Shown: in pieces, positions 26,701 through 34,346 of the stretch
Numbering within the stretch: position 1 is the first letter of the stretch
How the letters are laid out: each line of letters opens with the position of its first letter
Source: Clostridia bacterium
Lineage (GTDB): Bacteria; Bacillota; Clostridia; Oscillospirales; Acutalibacteraceae
DNA length: 64,000 nt
Direction: 5' to 3'
NCBI GenBank assembly: GCA_017625095.1
Contig: JAGALQ010000040.1
Span: forward strand, 1-64,000
Translations under genes and position numbers: made by a program
The notes under the pieces: generated by a model
What the model was told of the DNA's origin: nothing
What the model saw: only the letters and a program-made list of their open reading frames with translations
Databases searched by the model: none

Positions 26701-26811
26701 GCAGTCCTCTGCGACCTGATGGAGAACGAAATTGAGGAGCTGACAGTTACAGACAATTCCGTTACACTTCCCGTAAAACCGTTTGAAATTGTAACTGTTA
26801 AAGTTAAATAA
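23782..26811 (+). CDS. Alpha-mannosidase, glycoside hydrolase family 38
   Basis: A 1009-aa enzyme without a signal peptide, so probably cytoplasmic. The GH38 catalytic domain starts near residue 235 with GHTHIDVAWLW (zinc-binding His and Asp 242). The nucleophile is the Asp of WLPDVFGYSAALPQI (Asp352). FGHGDGGGGPTQ follows near residue 455. The C-terminal half is the beta-sandwich region of the family. The N-terminal 230 residues form the accessory domain common in bacterial members. It would release alpha-linked mannose, for example from N-glycan or mannan fragments after uptake. Translation starts at TTG, seven bases after GAGGAGG. It is a single-gene unit closed by the terminator at 26825-26856. 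Confidence 0.93.
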   Translation: MNFLVDKLRVFLPEIQKLVFSESVEITDFKYLPCGYKPKGSMPPAVTDEWQDFGKYDRWGDEVDSHAWFYKKVTLPESMKGKTVEFYFETGSYNQEVNRDPQFTVYVNGRLMNGGDSNHRYTMLNGSDEYEIYVYAYTGMNSCRHSVVSNLFVVDELYKKLYYDFKVPYDTLRLLKDTSKEYADILMHVNTALNMIDMRVPGSPECRESSQKALDYMRNEFYGKFCSEQEVNCICIGHTHIDVAWLWTLDQTREKTVRSFSTVVSLMKQYPEYKFMSSQAQLYKYLKEEAPDVYENIRQLVKEGRWEVEGAMWVEADCNLTSGESLVRQVLFGKRFFNKEFGVDSKVLWLPDVFGYSAALPQILRKSGVDKFVTSKISWNETNMMPYDTFMWRGIDSTEIFTHFLTAQTTDPDSTIRRNTTYNAMLEASLVKGSWNRYQQKHINNEVIITFGHGDGGGGPTQGHLENYERFKHGIPSLPNTKMEFAGDYLERVKQRTENNPKMPRWVGELYLEFHRGTYTSNACNKRYNRKSEILYQNIELFSEINRLYNKKAYPQEKINEGWECILLNQFHDIIPGSSIYQVYEESTRQYEAIGAMGRGLLSEAQSDIAANIATDGGIAVFNPLSFTNSGVVDVDGEKIYVKDIPAKGWKVVKGNESEGAVEASDKKLENAFFTVEFADDYTISRIYDKRAEREVLKAGERANVIEAYEDFPREYDAWEISVYYKEKRWEISDVSAVEMLDEGVRKGIKVTRKFFDSVIEQKIWLYADMDKIDFDTTADWHQEHILVKAAFPVEINADKATYEIQFGNVERPTHGNTSWDAAKFEVCAHKYADISECDYGVSILNDCKYGHDIHDSVIRLTLLKCATHPSPKADKGHHEFIYSLRPHEGSFTQAGTVQLAYDLNNPMTAVRIGAQQGTLPECYSFVNVSHENVVIDTVKKAEDSDETVVRMYESWNKRVNGAKLTFGFDISRAVLCDLMENEIEELTVTDNSVTLPVKPFEIVTVKVK

Positions 26812-26824
26812 AACATTGTTAAAC

Positions 26825-26856
26825 AAAGAAGCTGCATCATCTGATGCAGCTTCTTT
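26825..26856. terminator. Terminator between convergent GH38 and XRE genes
   Basis: A 15-bp perfect stem (AAAGAAGCTGCATCA / TGATGCAGCTTCTTT) with a two-base centre. It serves the plus-strand mannosidase and touches the stop codon of the minus-strand regulator. The T-tracts are broken on both sides. Confidence 0.75.
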
Positions 26857-27098
26857 CATTTTATCTCTTGTTCGAGATTGTCGAATTCTTCTGTGCCGAA
26901 AAACTCACCGAGCGTTATATCAAGTCCGTCACAGAGCTTTTTGATAACTACAATTGACACATCTCTGCGGCTTTCATCCATCATACTGTAAACAGTTGAT
27001 GGTGTGACTCCCGACAGATTTGCAAGCTCATTAGTCTTTATATTACGTTCCTTGCATATGTCTTTAAATCTTTTTACAACCATATCCTTGACAGCCAT
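26856..27098 (-). CDS. XRE-family helix-turn-helix regulator
   Basis: An 80-aa single-domain DNA-binding protein. The helix-turn-helix is NELANLSGVTPSTVYSMMDE at about residues 22-41, followed by the conserved VIKKLCDGLDITLGEFF. The ATG at 27098 lies eight bases after GAGGTGA; the upstream GTG overlaps that ribosome site and is rejected. It diverges from a small membrane-protein gene across a 109-base region that holds a 24-bp near-perfect palindrome over the divergent -35 box. By analogy with small XRE repressors it probably controls that gene and perhaps itself. Confidence 0.85.
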   Translation of the reverse strand: MAVKDMVVKRFKDICKERNIKTNELANLSGVTPSTVYSMMDESRRDVSIVVIKKLCDGLDITLGEFFGTEEFDNLEQEIK

Positions 27099-27135
27099 AA
27101 TTAACTTCACCTCAAAAACATTTTAAAAAAATAAT

Positions 27136-27182
27136 CGCAAATGCGTATACGCACTTGCGTAATTATAAAAATGTTTTATAAT
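27136..27182 (+). promoter_or_regulatory. Palindromic operator overlapping a SigA-type promoter
   Basis: 27136-27159 is a 24-bp palindrome centred on GCGTATACGC with arms CGCAAATGC and GCACTTGCG; only one pair of positions mismatches. TTGCGT (27155-27160) in its right arm is a -35 box, and after 16 bases comes TATAAT (27177-27182). A repressor bound to the palindrome would block polymerase. Confidence 0.7.
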
Positions 27183-27207
27183 AGTGTAAATTTTGGAGGT
27201 GGATAGT

Positions 27208-27405
27208 GTGGATAAAGAAAAGTTGTTTTCTTTTATTATTGCTCTCAGTGTGGTTTTTATGTTGATAGGTTCTACTATTTCTGTTATTGGTGGTTTAAAT
27301 GAAAATACTGCCGTTAAGATATGCTGTATCTTAATCGGCAGTGTGATATCTGTTTTAGCTGTGTCGGGTGTAATATTGGCAATGGATATAAGAAATGAAA
27401 AATAA
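27208..27405 (+). CDS. Small two-helix membrane protein
   Basis: A 65-aa protein starting at GTG, six bases after GGAGGTG (27195-27201); the TTG at 27193 overlaps the ribosome site. Two hydrophobic helices (about residues 8-28 and 37-60) are joined by the short NENTAVK loop, and the C-terminus is charged (DIRNEK). No family is recognised. The gene is divergent from a small XRE regulator and its promoter overlaps a palindromic operator, so the pair looks like a regulator and its single target. Function unknown. Confidence 0.6.
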   Translation: MDKEKLFSFIIALSVVFMLIGSTISVIGGLNENTAVKICCILIGSVISVLAVSGVILAMDIRNEK

Positions 27406-27407
27406 AA

Positions 27408-27959
27408 TTACGAATTGCGAATCGAATAAACTTTCACAACATCTCCCTCGAGTGTTTTCCAAGTGAAAGTGCCGTTTTCAAGTATCATATATCCGTGTTG
27501 GCTGTCTTCTTTCGGGATTGAAACGGAGCCGGGGTTGATGTATGTGTAATTCTCGTGTTCAATACAGACAGGCACGTGTGTGTGACCGTGAAGGAGTACA
27601 TCGCCTTTTTGGATAGGGGGCAGTTTGCTTTCGTTGTAAACGTGTCCGTGCGTTGCGTAAACCGTCAGCTGACCGTCAAAAATTATGGCATAATCGGCAA
27701 GCACAGGGAATTCGAGCACCATCTGGTCAACTTCGGTGTCGCAGTTGCCTCTGACGCAAAGAATCTCGTCTTTCATAGCGTTGAGCAGTGATATTACAGC
27801 CTTGGGTGCATAACCTTTCGGCAGGTCGTTTCTCGGTCCGTGGTAGAGGATATCTCCGAGAAGAAGCATCTTATCGGCTTCTTCCCGCTTATATGCGCCT
27901 ATGAGTTTTTGACAGTAGTATTCCGAGCCGTGAATATCTGATGCAATAAAAAGTTTCAT
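27408..27959 (-). CDS. yfcE: YfcE-type phosphodiesterase (metallophosphoesterase)
   Basis: A 183-aa two-metal phosphoesterase. The five ligand motifs are in order: SDIHGS, LGDILYHGPR, VRGNCD, ATHGH and LHGHTHVP. Proteins of this family (YfcE, MJ0936) cleave phosphodiesters in vitro; the natural substrate is unsettled. It begins ten bases after the alpha/beta hydrolase gene and is therefore probably co-transcribed with it from the promoter at 29018-29046. Its 3' end is convergent with the small membrane protein, with two bases between the stop codons. Confidence 0.88.
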   Translation of the reverse strand: MKLFIASDIHGSEYYCQKLIGAYKREEADKMLLLGDILYHGPRNDLPKGYAPKAVISLLNAMKDEILCVRGNCDTEVDQMVLEFPVLADYAIIFDGQLTVYATHGHVYNESKLPPIQKGDVLLHGHTHVPVCIEHENYTYINPGSVSIPKEDSQHGYMILENGTFTWKTLEGDVVKVYSIRNS

Positions 27960-27969
27960 TCGCTTTACC

Positions 27970-28986
27970 TCATTTTGTGCAGTTGTTCATAAACCTTATA
28001 ACCAGGTCAATTACTGCAGGATCTTCTCTTGTTATCAGTTCATAATCAATGTTGTCATAGCAGGCGGAGATCTCTTTTTCACTTGTGTTTTTGTTTTTCT
28101 TGAGCGCATTGATTCTCGCAAACGTTGCGTTCATATATTCTTCGGATTCAATTGTCTGATATACGTTGTGGTATCTGCCGTCAAAGAATACGGCTTTGAC
28201 GTGCGGTAAATCTTCAGCTGACTGTGCGGCGGAAATTTCACGCCTTACAATAGCATCGTTTTCACCCTGAAGCATAAGAACAGGTGTCGGCTCAGCCGAT
28301 GCTACACAGTCGCTGCAAAGAACAAGTGCATCTTTACCTTCGAAAATGCGGAAAAACAGCTTGAATACAGGTGTGAGAAAGCTGAACTTTTCACCCAAAG
28401 CGGCACTTATTACCTGATAACCGCTGTTCGGAGCGCCGAATGTGACTGCACCGTCAACTTTTACATCTTCGTCGCCGAGTGCGCGGCAAACAGAATATCC
28501 GCCCCAGGAATGACCCGCAAGTACAATTTTCATTTTGCTCAGCATAGGATGTTCTTTTACAAATTTCAGTGCTGCTTTCAGATCTTCGGGCCCCTGACAG
28601 AAGCTGCCGATTTTTTCACCGTCCGAAGAGCATGTGCCTGTGTTGTCGTATGCGAGCACGGCAAATTCATTTTCGGCAAAAGTGTTTATCTCGGTCATAT
28701 AGCTCAGGTGACCGCCACCCATGCCGTGTGAAAAAACAATCAGCCCTTTGGGCATCTGTACACCTGATTTGGCATAGATGGCTCCTCTGAGCGTTACACC
28801 GTCTTTGTTCTGAAACTCTATCGGTGCCGCTTTGAGTCCTTCAAAGTCATTGTGTGTGAAATATTTCAGCCTTTCGTCACCGTCACACCTTTTACCGAAA
28901 ACGGTGCTGTACATACGGTATGCAAGAAATATAATAACACCGATAATAATTATGACAACAGCAGATACTATCATCAAAAATTTCAT
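27970..28986 (-). CDS. Membrane-anchored alpha/beta hydrolase
   Basis: A 338-aa protein. An N-terminal membrane helix spans residues 4-24 and is followed by an alpha/beta-hydrolase fold. The oxyanion region is IVFSHGMGGG, the nucleophile elbow is AGHSWGG (Ser), and LQGENDAIV with a late GRYHNVYQ supplies Asp and His. The likely activity is esterase or acylglycerol lipase-like at the membrane; the substrate is unknown. The start follows AAAGGAGTGAAGGAA, and an in-frame extension upstream would cross the promoter. It is the first gene of a two-gene unit with yfcE. Confidence 0.85.
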   Translation of the reverse strand: MKFLMIVSAVVIIIIGVIIFLAYRMYSTVFGKRCDGDERLKYFTHNDFEGLKAAPIEFQNKDGVTLRGAIYAKSGVQMPKGLIVFSHGMGGGHLSYMTEINTFAENEFAVLAYDNTGTCSSDGEKIGSFCQGPEDLKAALKFVKEHPMLSKMKIVLAGHSWGGYSVCRALGDEDVKVDGAVTFGAPNSGYQVISAALGEKFSFLTPVFKLFFRIFEGKDALVLCSDCVASAEPTPVLMLQGENDAIVRREISAAQSAEDLPHVKAVFFDGRYHNVYQTIESEEYMNATFARINALKKNKNTSEKEISACYDNIDYELITREDPAVIDLVIRFMNNCTK

Positions 28987-29017
28987 TTCCTTCACTCCTT
29001 TATTTATCCTTTTATCA

Positions 29018-29046
29018 ATTGTAACATAAATTTTTATATGTAACAA
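29018..29046 (-). promoter_or_regulatory. SigA-type promoter for the hydrolase-yfcE unit
   Basis: On the minus strand: TTGTTA (29041-29046), a 17-base spacer and TACAAT (29018-29023), about 30 bases before the start codon. Confidence 0.65.
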
Positions 29047-29071
29047 CTGTTAATTTGTTCTTTTGTTTATA

Positions 29072-29103
29072 AAAAGCGTGGTGCATCAAAGCACCACGCT
29101 TTT
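29072..29103 (-). terminator. Intrinsic terminator of the 34226-29118 operon
   Basis: A 13-bp perfect stem (AAAAGCGTGGTGC / GCACCACGCTTTT) with a six-base loop. On the minus strand it is followed by T-rich sequence and lies 15 bases after the panE-like stop. Confidence 0.88.
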
Positions 29104-29117
29104 ATCATAGCTTTTGT

Positions 29118-30134
29118 TTACAGCAGATCGTCAAACAATTTGATGTTTGATGCCTGAGGCTTGAGTTCGCCCTTTTCGCACTTTTTAATGATTTCGACAA
29201 TACGGTCGTTGATGGGAGTGGGTGTGTTTGTTTTTCTGCCCCATTCGCATACAACACCATTGATTGCGTCAATCTCGCAGGGTTTTCCTTTCTTGAGATC
29301 CTGAAGCATTGACGGTTCAATATCACGGTGTTTTTTCATTGCAATCGGCACAAGGAACGTTGCAACCGCACGCTTGATCGGGTTTGTGTAGTAGAAGAGC
29401 TTTGTTATATTTTTGCCCTGAACGGGTGCGAAGGTTGCACCTGTTGCGTGACCGACGTCAATACACTCCTTCATACATCTTACGGCAACCTTCTGACCTG
29501 CCTTGTTTTCTGATACGTCGCCGAAAACGCCGCCGACAACAGCACCAAGGCCTGAAAATGTTGCGTTGATGAGAAGCTTTGACCAGCGTGCACCGATGAG
29601 GTTATCCTCCTCGTGTACAGGGCACATAAGCTCGAGCAGATCTTTTACCATCTTGAACTGTGCATCGGATATGCCGTCCATCTTGCCCATATGGAATGAG
29701 AGGCTGTCAGGCTCACTTGTGAGTGTGCATACACCGGGTTCGTTGAGTGCTGCACCCCATTCAACTGTGCAACCCATTGTGCGGTCAGCACCGACAATCT
29801 CGGCAATGCCCGGTTCGGGCAGACCGTTCTGCAGTGTTACAATAACACCCTTGTCTGTCAGATGATCCTTGAGCTTTGTAACAACTTCTGTGTTGAAAAG
29901 CTGCTTTGTCATCAGAAGAATTACGTCGTATTTTCCTTCCATCTCGTCAGGTGTGATTGCCTTGACCGGAACGTTCATATTAACAATGCCCTTGATTGTT
30001 GCGCCCTTTGTGTTGAGTGCCTCAACGTGAGCCTTGTTGCGGTTGATAAGGTCTATCTCGCCGCCGTTTTTTGTGATGTAAGCACCAAGGACTGTGCCCA
30101 GAGAGCCTGCACCGTAAATTGCATATCTGCCCAT
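29118..30134 (-). CDS. Ketopantoate reductase family protein (PanE/ApbA-like)
   Basis: A 338-aa protein with an N-terminal Rossmann domain (YAIYGAGSLGTVLGAYITK), the LLMTKQ segment that contacts NADPH, and LQNGL. The C-terminal helical domain holds the family Lys in RWSKLLINATFSGL. PanE reduces 2-ketopantoate to pantoate for CoA synthesis, but many paralogs act on other 2-keto acids; lack of pan neighbours leaves that open. It is slightly longer than E. coli PanE. The ATG at 30134 follows GAGGTG; the GTG inside that site is rejected. It is the last gene of a four-gene operon. Confidence 0.85.
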   Translation of the reverse strand: MGRYAIYGAGSLGTVLGAYITKNGGEIDLINRNKAHVEALNTKGATIKGIVNMNVPVKAITPDEMEGKYDVILLMTKQLFNTEVVTKLKDHLTDKGVIVTLQNGLPEPGIAEIVGADRTMGCTVEWGAALNEPGVCTLTSEPDSLSFHMGKMDGISDAQFKMVKDLLELMCPVHEEDNLIGARWSKLLINATFSGLGAVVGGVFGDVSENKAGQKVAVRCMKECIDVGHATGATFAPVQGKNITKLFYYTNPIKRAVATFLVPIAMKKHRDIEPSMLQDLKKGKPCEIDAINGVVCEWGRKTNTPTPINDRIVEIIKKCEKGELKPQASNIKLFDDLL

Positions 30135-30160
30135 TTTAAACACCTCTGTATAATAATTAT

Positions 30161-30691
30161 TTAGCTAATAAAGTTTACAAATTCGCTTGTCTGCTTGCGC
30201 TTCTTTTCCCTGAGCTTATCATCGGCACTTGCATAGCCGAGTGCGATTACAAGCCTGACAGGGGAGTCGAGTGAGCAAATTTTTCTTATCTGCTTGTCGT
30301 CAAACCAACCGAGTATGCAGGTTGAAAGACCGAGCGCGGTTGCCTGTGCGGTGATATACGCGGTCAATATGCCGATATCGACTGAACGGTAATCGTTCTT
30401 TTTGATTTTGGAGCCTGCTGCTGCAGTTGTGTTATAAGCACCTTCAGAAAGTACAATCATTACGGATGCCTGAGATGCGAATTTGTTCATACCCATACTT
30501 TGTGTTGCTTTCGCAACGTCTGCCGCTGCATTGTCTGTGCAAACCGTTATGCGGTATGGCTGCGCGTTGCAGGCAGATGGAGCAAGCCTTGCAGCTTCAA
30601 TCACAGCATCAAGTTTTTCTTTTTCTACCGCTTTTGTCGGGTCATAGCTTCTGCACGACTGACGGTTTTCTGCAATTACTTTAAAATCCAT
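30161..30691 (-). CDS. Nitroreductase family flavoprotein
   Basis: A 176-aa FMN-dependent oxidoreductase-like protein. The family start FKVIAENRQSCRSYDPTKAV carries the FMN-phosphate Arg and Ser. APSACNAQPYRITV, the SVDIGILTAYITAQATALGL helix and LVIALGYA at the end are typical. Such enzymes reduce nitro, quinone or other electrophilic compounds with NAD(P)H; the physiological substrate is unknown. It is 15 bases downstream of the rhamnosidase and 26 bases before the panE-like gene. Confidence 0.88.
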   Translation of the reverse strand: MDFKVIAENRQSCRSYDPTKAVEKEKLDAVIEAARLAPSACNAQPYRITVCTDNAAADVAKATQSMGMNKFASQASVMIVLSEGAYNTTAAAGSKIKKNDYRSVDIGILTAYITAQATALGLSTCILGWFDDKQIRKICSLDSPVRLVIALGYASADDKLREKKRKQTSEFVNFIS

Positions 30692-30706
30692 AAGCTTTTC
30701 TCCGAT

Positions 30707-32869
30707 CTATAATATTATTACTGTGTTGCCGCTTGTTTCAACCGTCTTTCCGTTTGCGGTAACAGCCGCATTTTCGGGAACGTGAAGATTAATCTGAGTG
30801 CATTCGGGATATTCAAGATTGATTACGGCTTTGTTATCCTTAAGCACATAATCAAATTTTATATCGCCGATAATTGCGGGCACTGTGCAGGAAATGCGCT
30901 TGTGTAGGTCATACTGCGGCTTGATTTCGGTTTTGCTGTAGCCCGGTGTAAGTGGTTTTACGCCTGCGATATGCTTGCTCATTGCAACAAGCGGACCGCC
31001 TGACCAAGCGTGGTTTGATGTGCCGTCACCTCTTACCCAGTTTTCCCACAGAGTAGAGTAATCTGTCCTTATCATTTCACCGTATCTTTCGCACATTCTC
31101 TTTTCGGCAAGTGCAAATTCACCCATACTGCAAAGTGCTTCGAGAACATAGTGCTCCATATACGGACTTGAATTTCTTGTATCAAACAGTATTTTTCTGA
31201 TTTTAGTGTATTTATCCTCGCTGCAAAGTCCCGACAGCACTGCTATGGCGTTTCCTCTGTCGTCGTAGCCTTTATTTTCTGCGCTCCTATATCCTTCGTC
31301 TGTCCAAAGAGACTGATACGCAGTGTGAAGTGATTTCATGCGGCTTTCAAGGCTGTTTGCCGCACGCTCATCACCGAGCAATTCAGCCATATTTTTTACT
31401 GCAGACAGCGCGTAATAATACCACGCATTTTCAAGCGGTATAACGTCGATTTTATCGCCCCAGTCCTGCCAGTCCCACGAGCCGCCGCGGTGCTCGACAA
31501 GACCGCTTTCGCTGATATTCCACAGGTTGATATAATCGGTTGCTGCTCCGTAGACGGATTCAATAAAAGCTTTGTCTGCGGTGTAGGTGTAATAAACCCA
31601 TAAGCCGACAACACCTGCAAGCTGCTGACAGGGAAGCTCAAAATAATCGTTCTTTATAGGTACAACTGTCTGCAAAACCTTTGTTTCGGGGTCGATATAC
31701 GAGAGCATCGTGCTCACACCCTTGCGGTAAAGGCTGTATGAAGATGGTGCAAGGCTGTATACAGTGAGCATCATCTCATTTGTAACGTCGCCCCACCACT
31801 GCGCTCTTTCTCTGTCGGGACAGTCCATAAAATTGTCCCTCATCGTGACGTACAATGTTCGGAGTGCCTTTTGCCAGAGTGTGTTCATATCCTCATTATC
31901 ACAGGTGAAGCTGCCGCAGAATTCGGTGTTGTAGCCGCTTTCTCTGAATTTTAAGCTGAGTATTTTTACACCTGACGGTATTTCATAGGTTATGTTTTCT
32001 CCGTTAAACCAGGCAGGGAATTCAAAGACCTGAACACCGTCTTTTGTCACATATGTGCTGTGAATTGAGCCTGTGCAGGTGTTTTCTGTTGTGATGACAA
32101 TTTTTTTGCCTGCCTTTGCTTCAATCTCGAGATAAGGTGTGACCTGAGCGTTGTAAGGAATTTTAAGTGTGATTTTTTTCTTTGTAAGGAAGCTTTTACC
32201 TTCAAAATCCTTGCTGTTTTCATAATCCTTCAGACCGAAATCTTTGAATTGCGGAATATCCCTGCTGTATGTTTCACCCCAGCATCCGTTACCGCCTGCC
32301 GCATATTCTTCTGCCTTTGCCCAGGCGGAAAAATCATAACCGGGCTTATTCCAGCCTTCGGCTTCTTTTCGTGCATCGTAGTAAACGTTGCTTTCGGGCA
32401 ATCTGTAGTTTGGCTGAAGCTTGCCCTTGTCTTCAAGAAAAGCAGGATTTCTTACCGCGTTCCAGCTGCTGTCGGAAAGGATTGATACGTTGTCGCTTTC
32501 TGCCTCAAAAAGCAGACCGCCCTGACCTGCATCGGTGCTTGAGTAACTTGCTTCATTGCCCCAATACCACACAAGAATGCTGATAAGGTTTTCGCCTTCA
32601 ACAAGGTGACCGGCAATATCAACCTCATCAAAATAGCAACCGGTGGGTGTTGGACCGCGTTTCAGTCCTCCCTCACGGATTACACATTTTCCGTTAATGT
32701 AAAGCCAATATTTGTTCTCGGCTGCAATTCTTGCAATAAGCTCGTTTTGAATTTTGTCAATATCAACCTTTTTATTAAAGCAGATCCAGACGTTTTTGCT
32801 TGATTCTTCACTTTTGGGCCATATCCATTTTGCTTTCCAGTCGGTTTTAAGTGCTCTCTTATAATCCAT
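30707..32869 (-). CDS. Alpha-L-rhamnosidase-like enzyme, glycoside hydrolase family 78
   Basis: A 720-aa protein without a signal peptide. The N-terminal 300 residues are beta-rich (KAKWIWPKS start, a galactose-binding-like module). The (alpha/alpha)6 catalytic barrel contains DCPDRERAQWWGD near residues 348-360, where GH78 enzymes carry the catalytic acid region. Later comes WENWVRGDGTSNHAWSGGPL, another family landmark, and the C-terminal beta-sandwich. It would remove terminal alpha-L-rhamnose from plant glycosides or polysaccharides inside the cell. It is the second gene of the operon, 13 bases after a metallophosphoesterase. Confidence 0.88.
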   Translation of the reverse strand: MDYKRALKTDWKAKWIWPKSEESSKNVWICFNKKVDIDKIQNELIARIAAENKYWLYINGKCVIREGGLKRGPTPTGCYFDEVDIAGHLVEGENLISILVWYWGNEASYSSTDAGQGGLLFEAESDNVSILSDSSWNAVRNPAFLEDKGKLQPNYRLPESNVYYDARKEAEGWNKPGYDFSAWAKAEEYAAGGNGCWGETYSRDIPQFKDFGLKDYENSKDFEGKSFLTKKKITLKIPYNAQVTPYLEIEAKAGKKIVITTENTCTGSIHSTYVTKDGVQVFEFPAWFNGENITYEIPSGVKILSLKFRESGYNTEFCGSFTCDNEDMNTLWQKALRTLYVTMRDNFMDCPDRERAQWWGDVTNEMMLTVYSLAPSSYSLYRKGVSTMLSYIDPETKVLQTVVPIKNDYFELPCQQLAGVVGLWVYYTYTADKAFIESVYGAATDYINLWNISESGLVEHRGGSWDWQDWGDKIDVIPLENAWYYYALSAVKNMAELLGDERAANSLESRMKSLHTAYQSLWTDEGYRSAENKGYDDRGNAIAVLSGLCSEDKYTKIRKILFDTRNSSPYMEHYVLEALCSMGEFALAEKRMCERYGEMIRTDYSTLWENWVRGDGTSNHAWSGGPLVAMSKHIAGVKPLTPGYSKTEIKPQYDLHKRISCTVPAIIGDIKFDYVLKDNKAVINLEYPECTQINLHVPENAAVTANGKTVETSGNTVIIL

Positions 32870-32882
32870 TTTTACTCACCGT

Positions 32883-34226
32883 TTATTTAAGCGTAATTTC
32901 AGCGTTGTTGTCAGAGTAAGGCTTTCTGCTGCCGATTGTATTGAGAATCATATCCTTAAGATCAACTTTTATACTGTCTTTTTCAAGCTTGGGTTCGATT
33001 TTTTTGATTATAAATGAAAAACGGTTCATCAATTTGTTGATAACCTCAAATTCGGGTGTGCCCTCAACATAAGGCATATCCCCAAGAAATATACCGACGC
33101 CGATGTTGCCGATAAGCTCTGTCAGCTTTGTTTTACGGATGGCTTTCGGTACTTTAATCCACAAAAATCTTCCTACACCGCCGACTGTCCCGTTTGTAAC
33201 AACTCTTGTGCCGAGCTTTTTGAGGTGTTTAACAATTCCTTTGCCACCGCTCAGCGCTTTGAATATACGCTCGAGTATGGCATTGTTAAACTGCTTATCA
33301 CAATATTCTTTTGCTGTCAGGCCGTTCAGGTCCCAGCCAAAATCACCTATTTCAATCGAGCTCACCTTCATAACGGAGTTTTCATCAACCGATATTTTTC
33401 TGTACTGTGCAGGGCTTCCGGGGAGACATGCCGTACAGATATCGATAAGTCTGTTACCTTTTTCACTGTAAAATTCGTTGATGCTCTGTATGTGCATATG
33501 ACCTGTGAGTATAAGCTCAACACCGTTGTCTGCAAGGAATGAAGCAATCTTTCTCCATTCTTTTATTTTTGCATCACCTACAAGATCAAAAACTGGCACG
33601 GAAGGAATGATAGGGTAGTGGCACATAGCTATAACATTGCAGTTATCTGCTTTTGCCTTGTCAAGCTGTTCCTTTGTCCAGGCAAGGTGTCTTTCATCCA
33701 TAGCACCTTTGGGTTGATCAAGGCTGTCGCAGCAGATTCCAAGCAATCTTATACCGTCTGCAAGCTGAGCAACATAAGAATGTGTAGGCTCATCAAATGC
33801 AATTGCTTCACCATAGCCGAAATCCTTGTACATTTCGGGCAGTGCATCAAAGTCTGCACCCTCTGCCTCGATTCGTTCATCGTTTTTAAATGCAAACGAT
33901 TTTCCGTAATCGTGACCTGCTGTAATGACATAAATCCTTTTGCCGCTGTCTTTTAACTTGTAAAGCTCCTTTATAAAGCTTTTATGGCTTTCAACTTCAC
34001 CGTTTTTGGTAAGGTCACCTGCTATAAGTACAATTTCTGTTTCTTTATCTTTAGCAATGTGCTCAAAAGTTGAGCTTGCAATCGGTCCGCTCTCTCTGAG
34101 AAAGTATTGCTCACGTTTCATATGTTCTTCGTATGCTTTGCCCTCTGCTCCGAGGCTTGTTTCAAAGTAATGGGTATCGGTTACAAGATAAAAACTGATA
34201 GGCTTCATTATATCAACTTCTTTCAT
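32883..34226 (-). CDS. Metallophosphoesterase-like protein
   Basis: A 447-aa calcineurin-type phosphoesterase without a signal peptide. Metal motifs are LVTDTHYF, IAGDLTKNGE, CHYPI and LTGHMHIQS. The usual GNHD is replaced by AGHDY, so the conserved Asn ligand appears to be Gly. The last 150 residues are an extra domain of unknown type. The first ATG (AAGG seven bases upstream) is chosen; a second ATG six codons later is possible. It is the first gene of an operon with GH78, nitroreductase and a PanE-like enzyme. The substrate is unknown. Confidence 0.82.
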   Translation of the reverse strand: MKEVDIMKPISFYLVTDTHYFETSLGAEGKAYEEHMKREQYFLRESGPIASSTFEHIAKDKETEIVLIAGDLTKNGEVESHKSFIKELYKLKDSGKRIYVITAGHDYGKSFAFKNDERIEAEGADFDALPEMYKDFGYGEAIAFDEPTHSYVAQLADGIRLLGICCDSLDQPKGAMDERHLAWTKEQLDKAKADNCNVIAMCHYPIIPSVPVFDLVGDAKIKEWRKIASFLADNGVELILTGHMHIQSINEFYSEKGNRLIDICTACLPGSPAQYRKISVDENSVMKVSSIEIGDFGWDLNGLTAKEYCDKQFNNAILERIFKALSGGKGIVKHLKKLGTRVVTNGTVGGVGRFLWIKVPKAIRKTKLTELIGNIGVGIFLGDMPYVEGTPEFEVINKLMNRFSFIIKKIEPKLEKDSIKVDLKDMILNTIGSRKPYSDNNAEITLK

Positions 34227-34243
34227 AATAATACCTTTTAATT

Positions 34244-34273
34244 ATTTTAACATACCAGACTTATTGTTTTCAA
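34244..34273 (-). promoter_or_regulatory. SigA-like promoter of the phosphoesterase-GH78 operon
   Basis: On the minus strand: TTGAAA (34268-34273), an 18-base spacer and TAAAAT (34244-34249). Confidence 0.5.
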
Positions 34274-34316
34274 TATAAATTAGAAGAATATTAAACGAAA
34301 ATAATATCTAAAAAAC

Positions 34317-34346
34317 AAAAAAACGCTGTCTTGCGGCAGCGCTTTT
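34317..34346 (-). terminator. Intrinsic terminator after the FkbM methyltransferase
   Basis: On the minus strand AAAAGCGCTGCC pairs imperfectly with GACAGCGTTTTT around GCAA, followed by a T-run. It overlaps the last bases of the gene. Confidence 0.75.
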
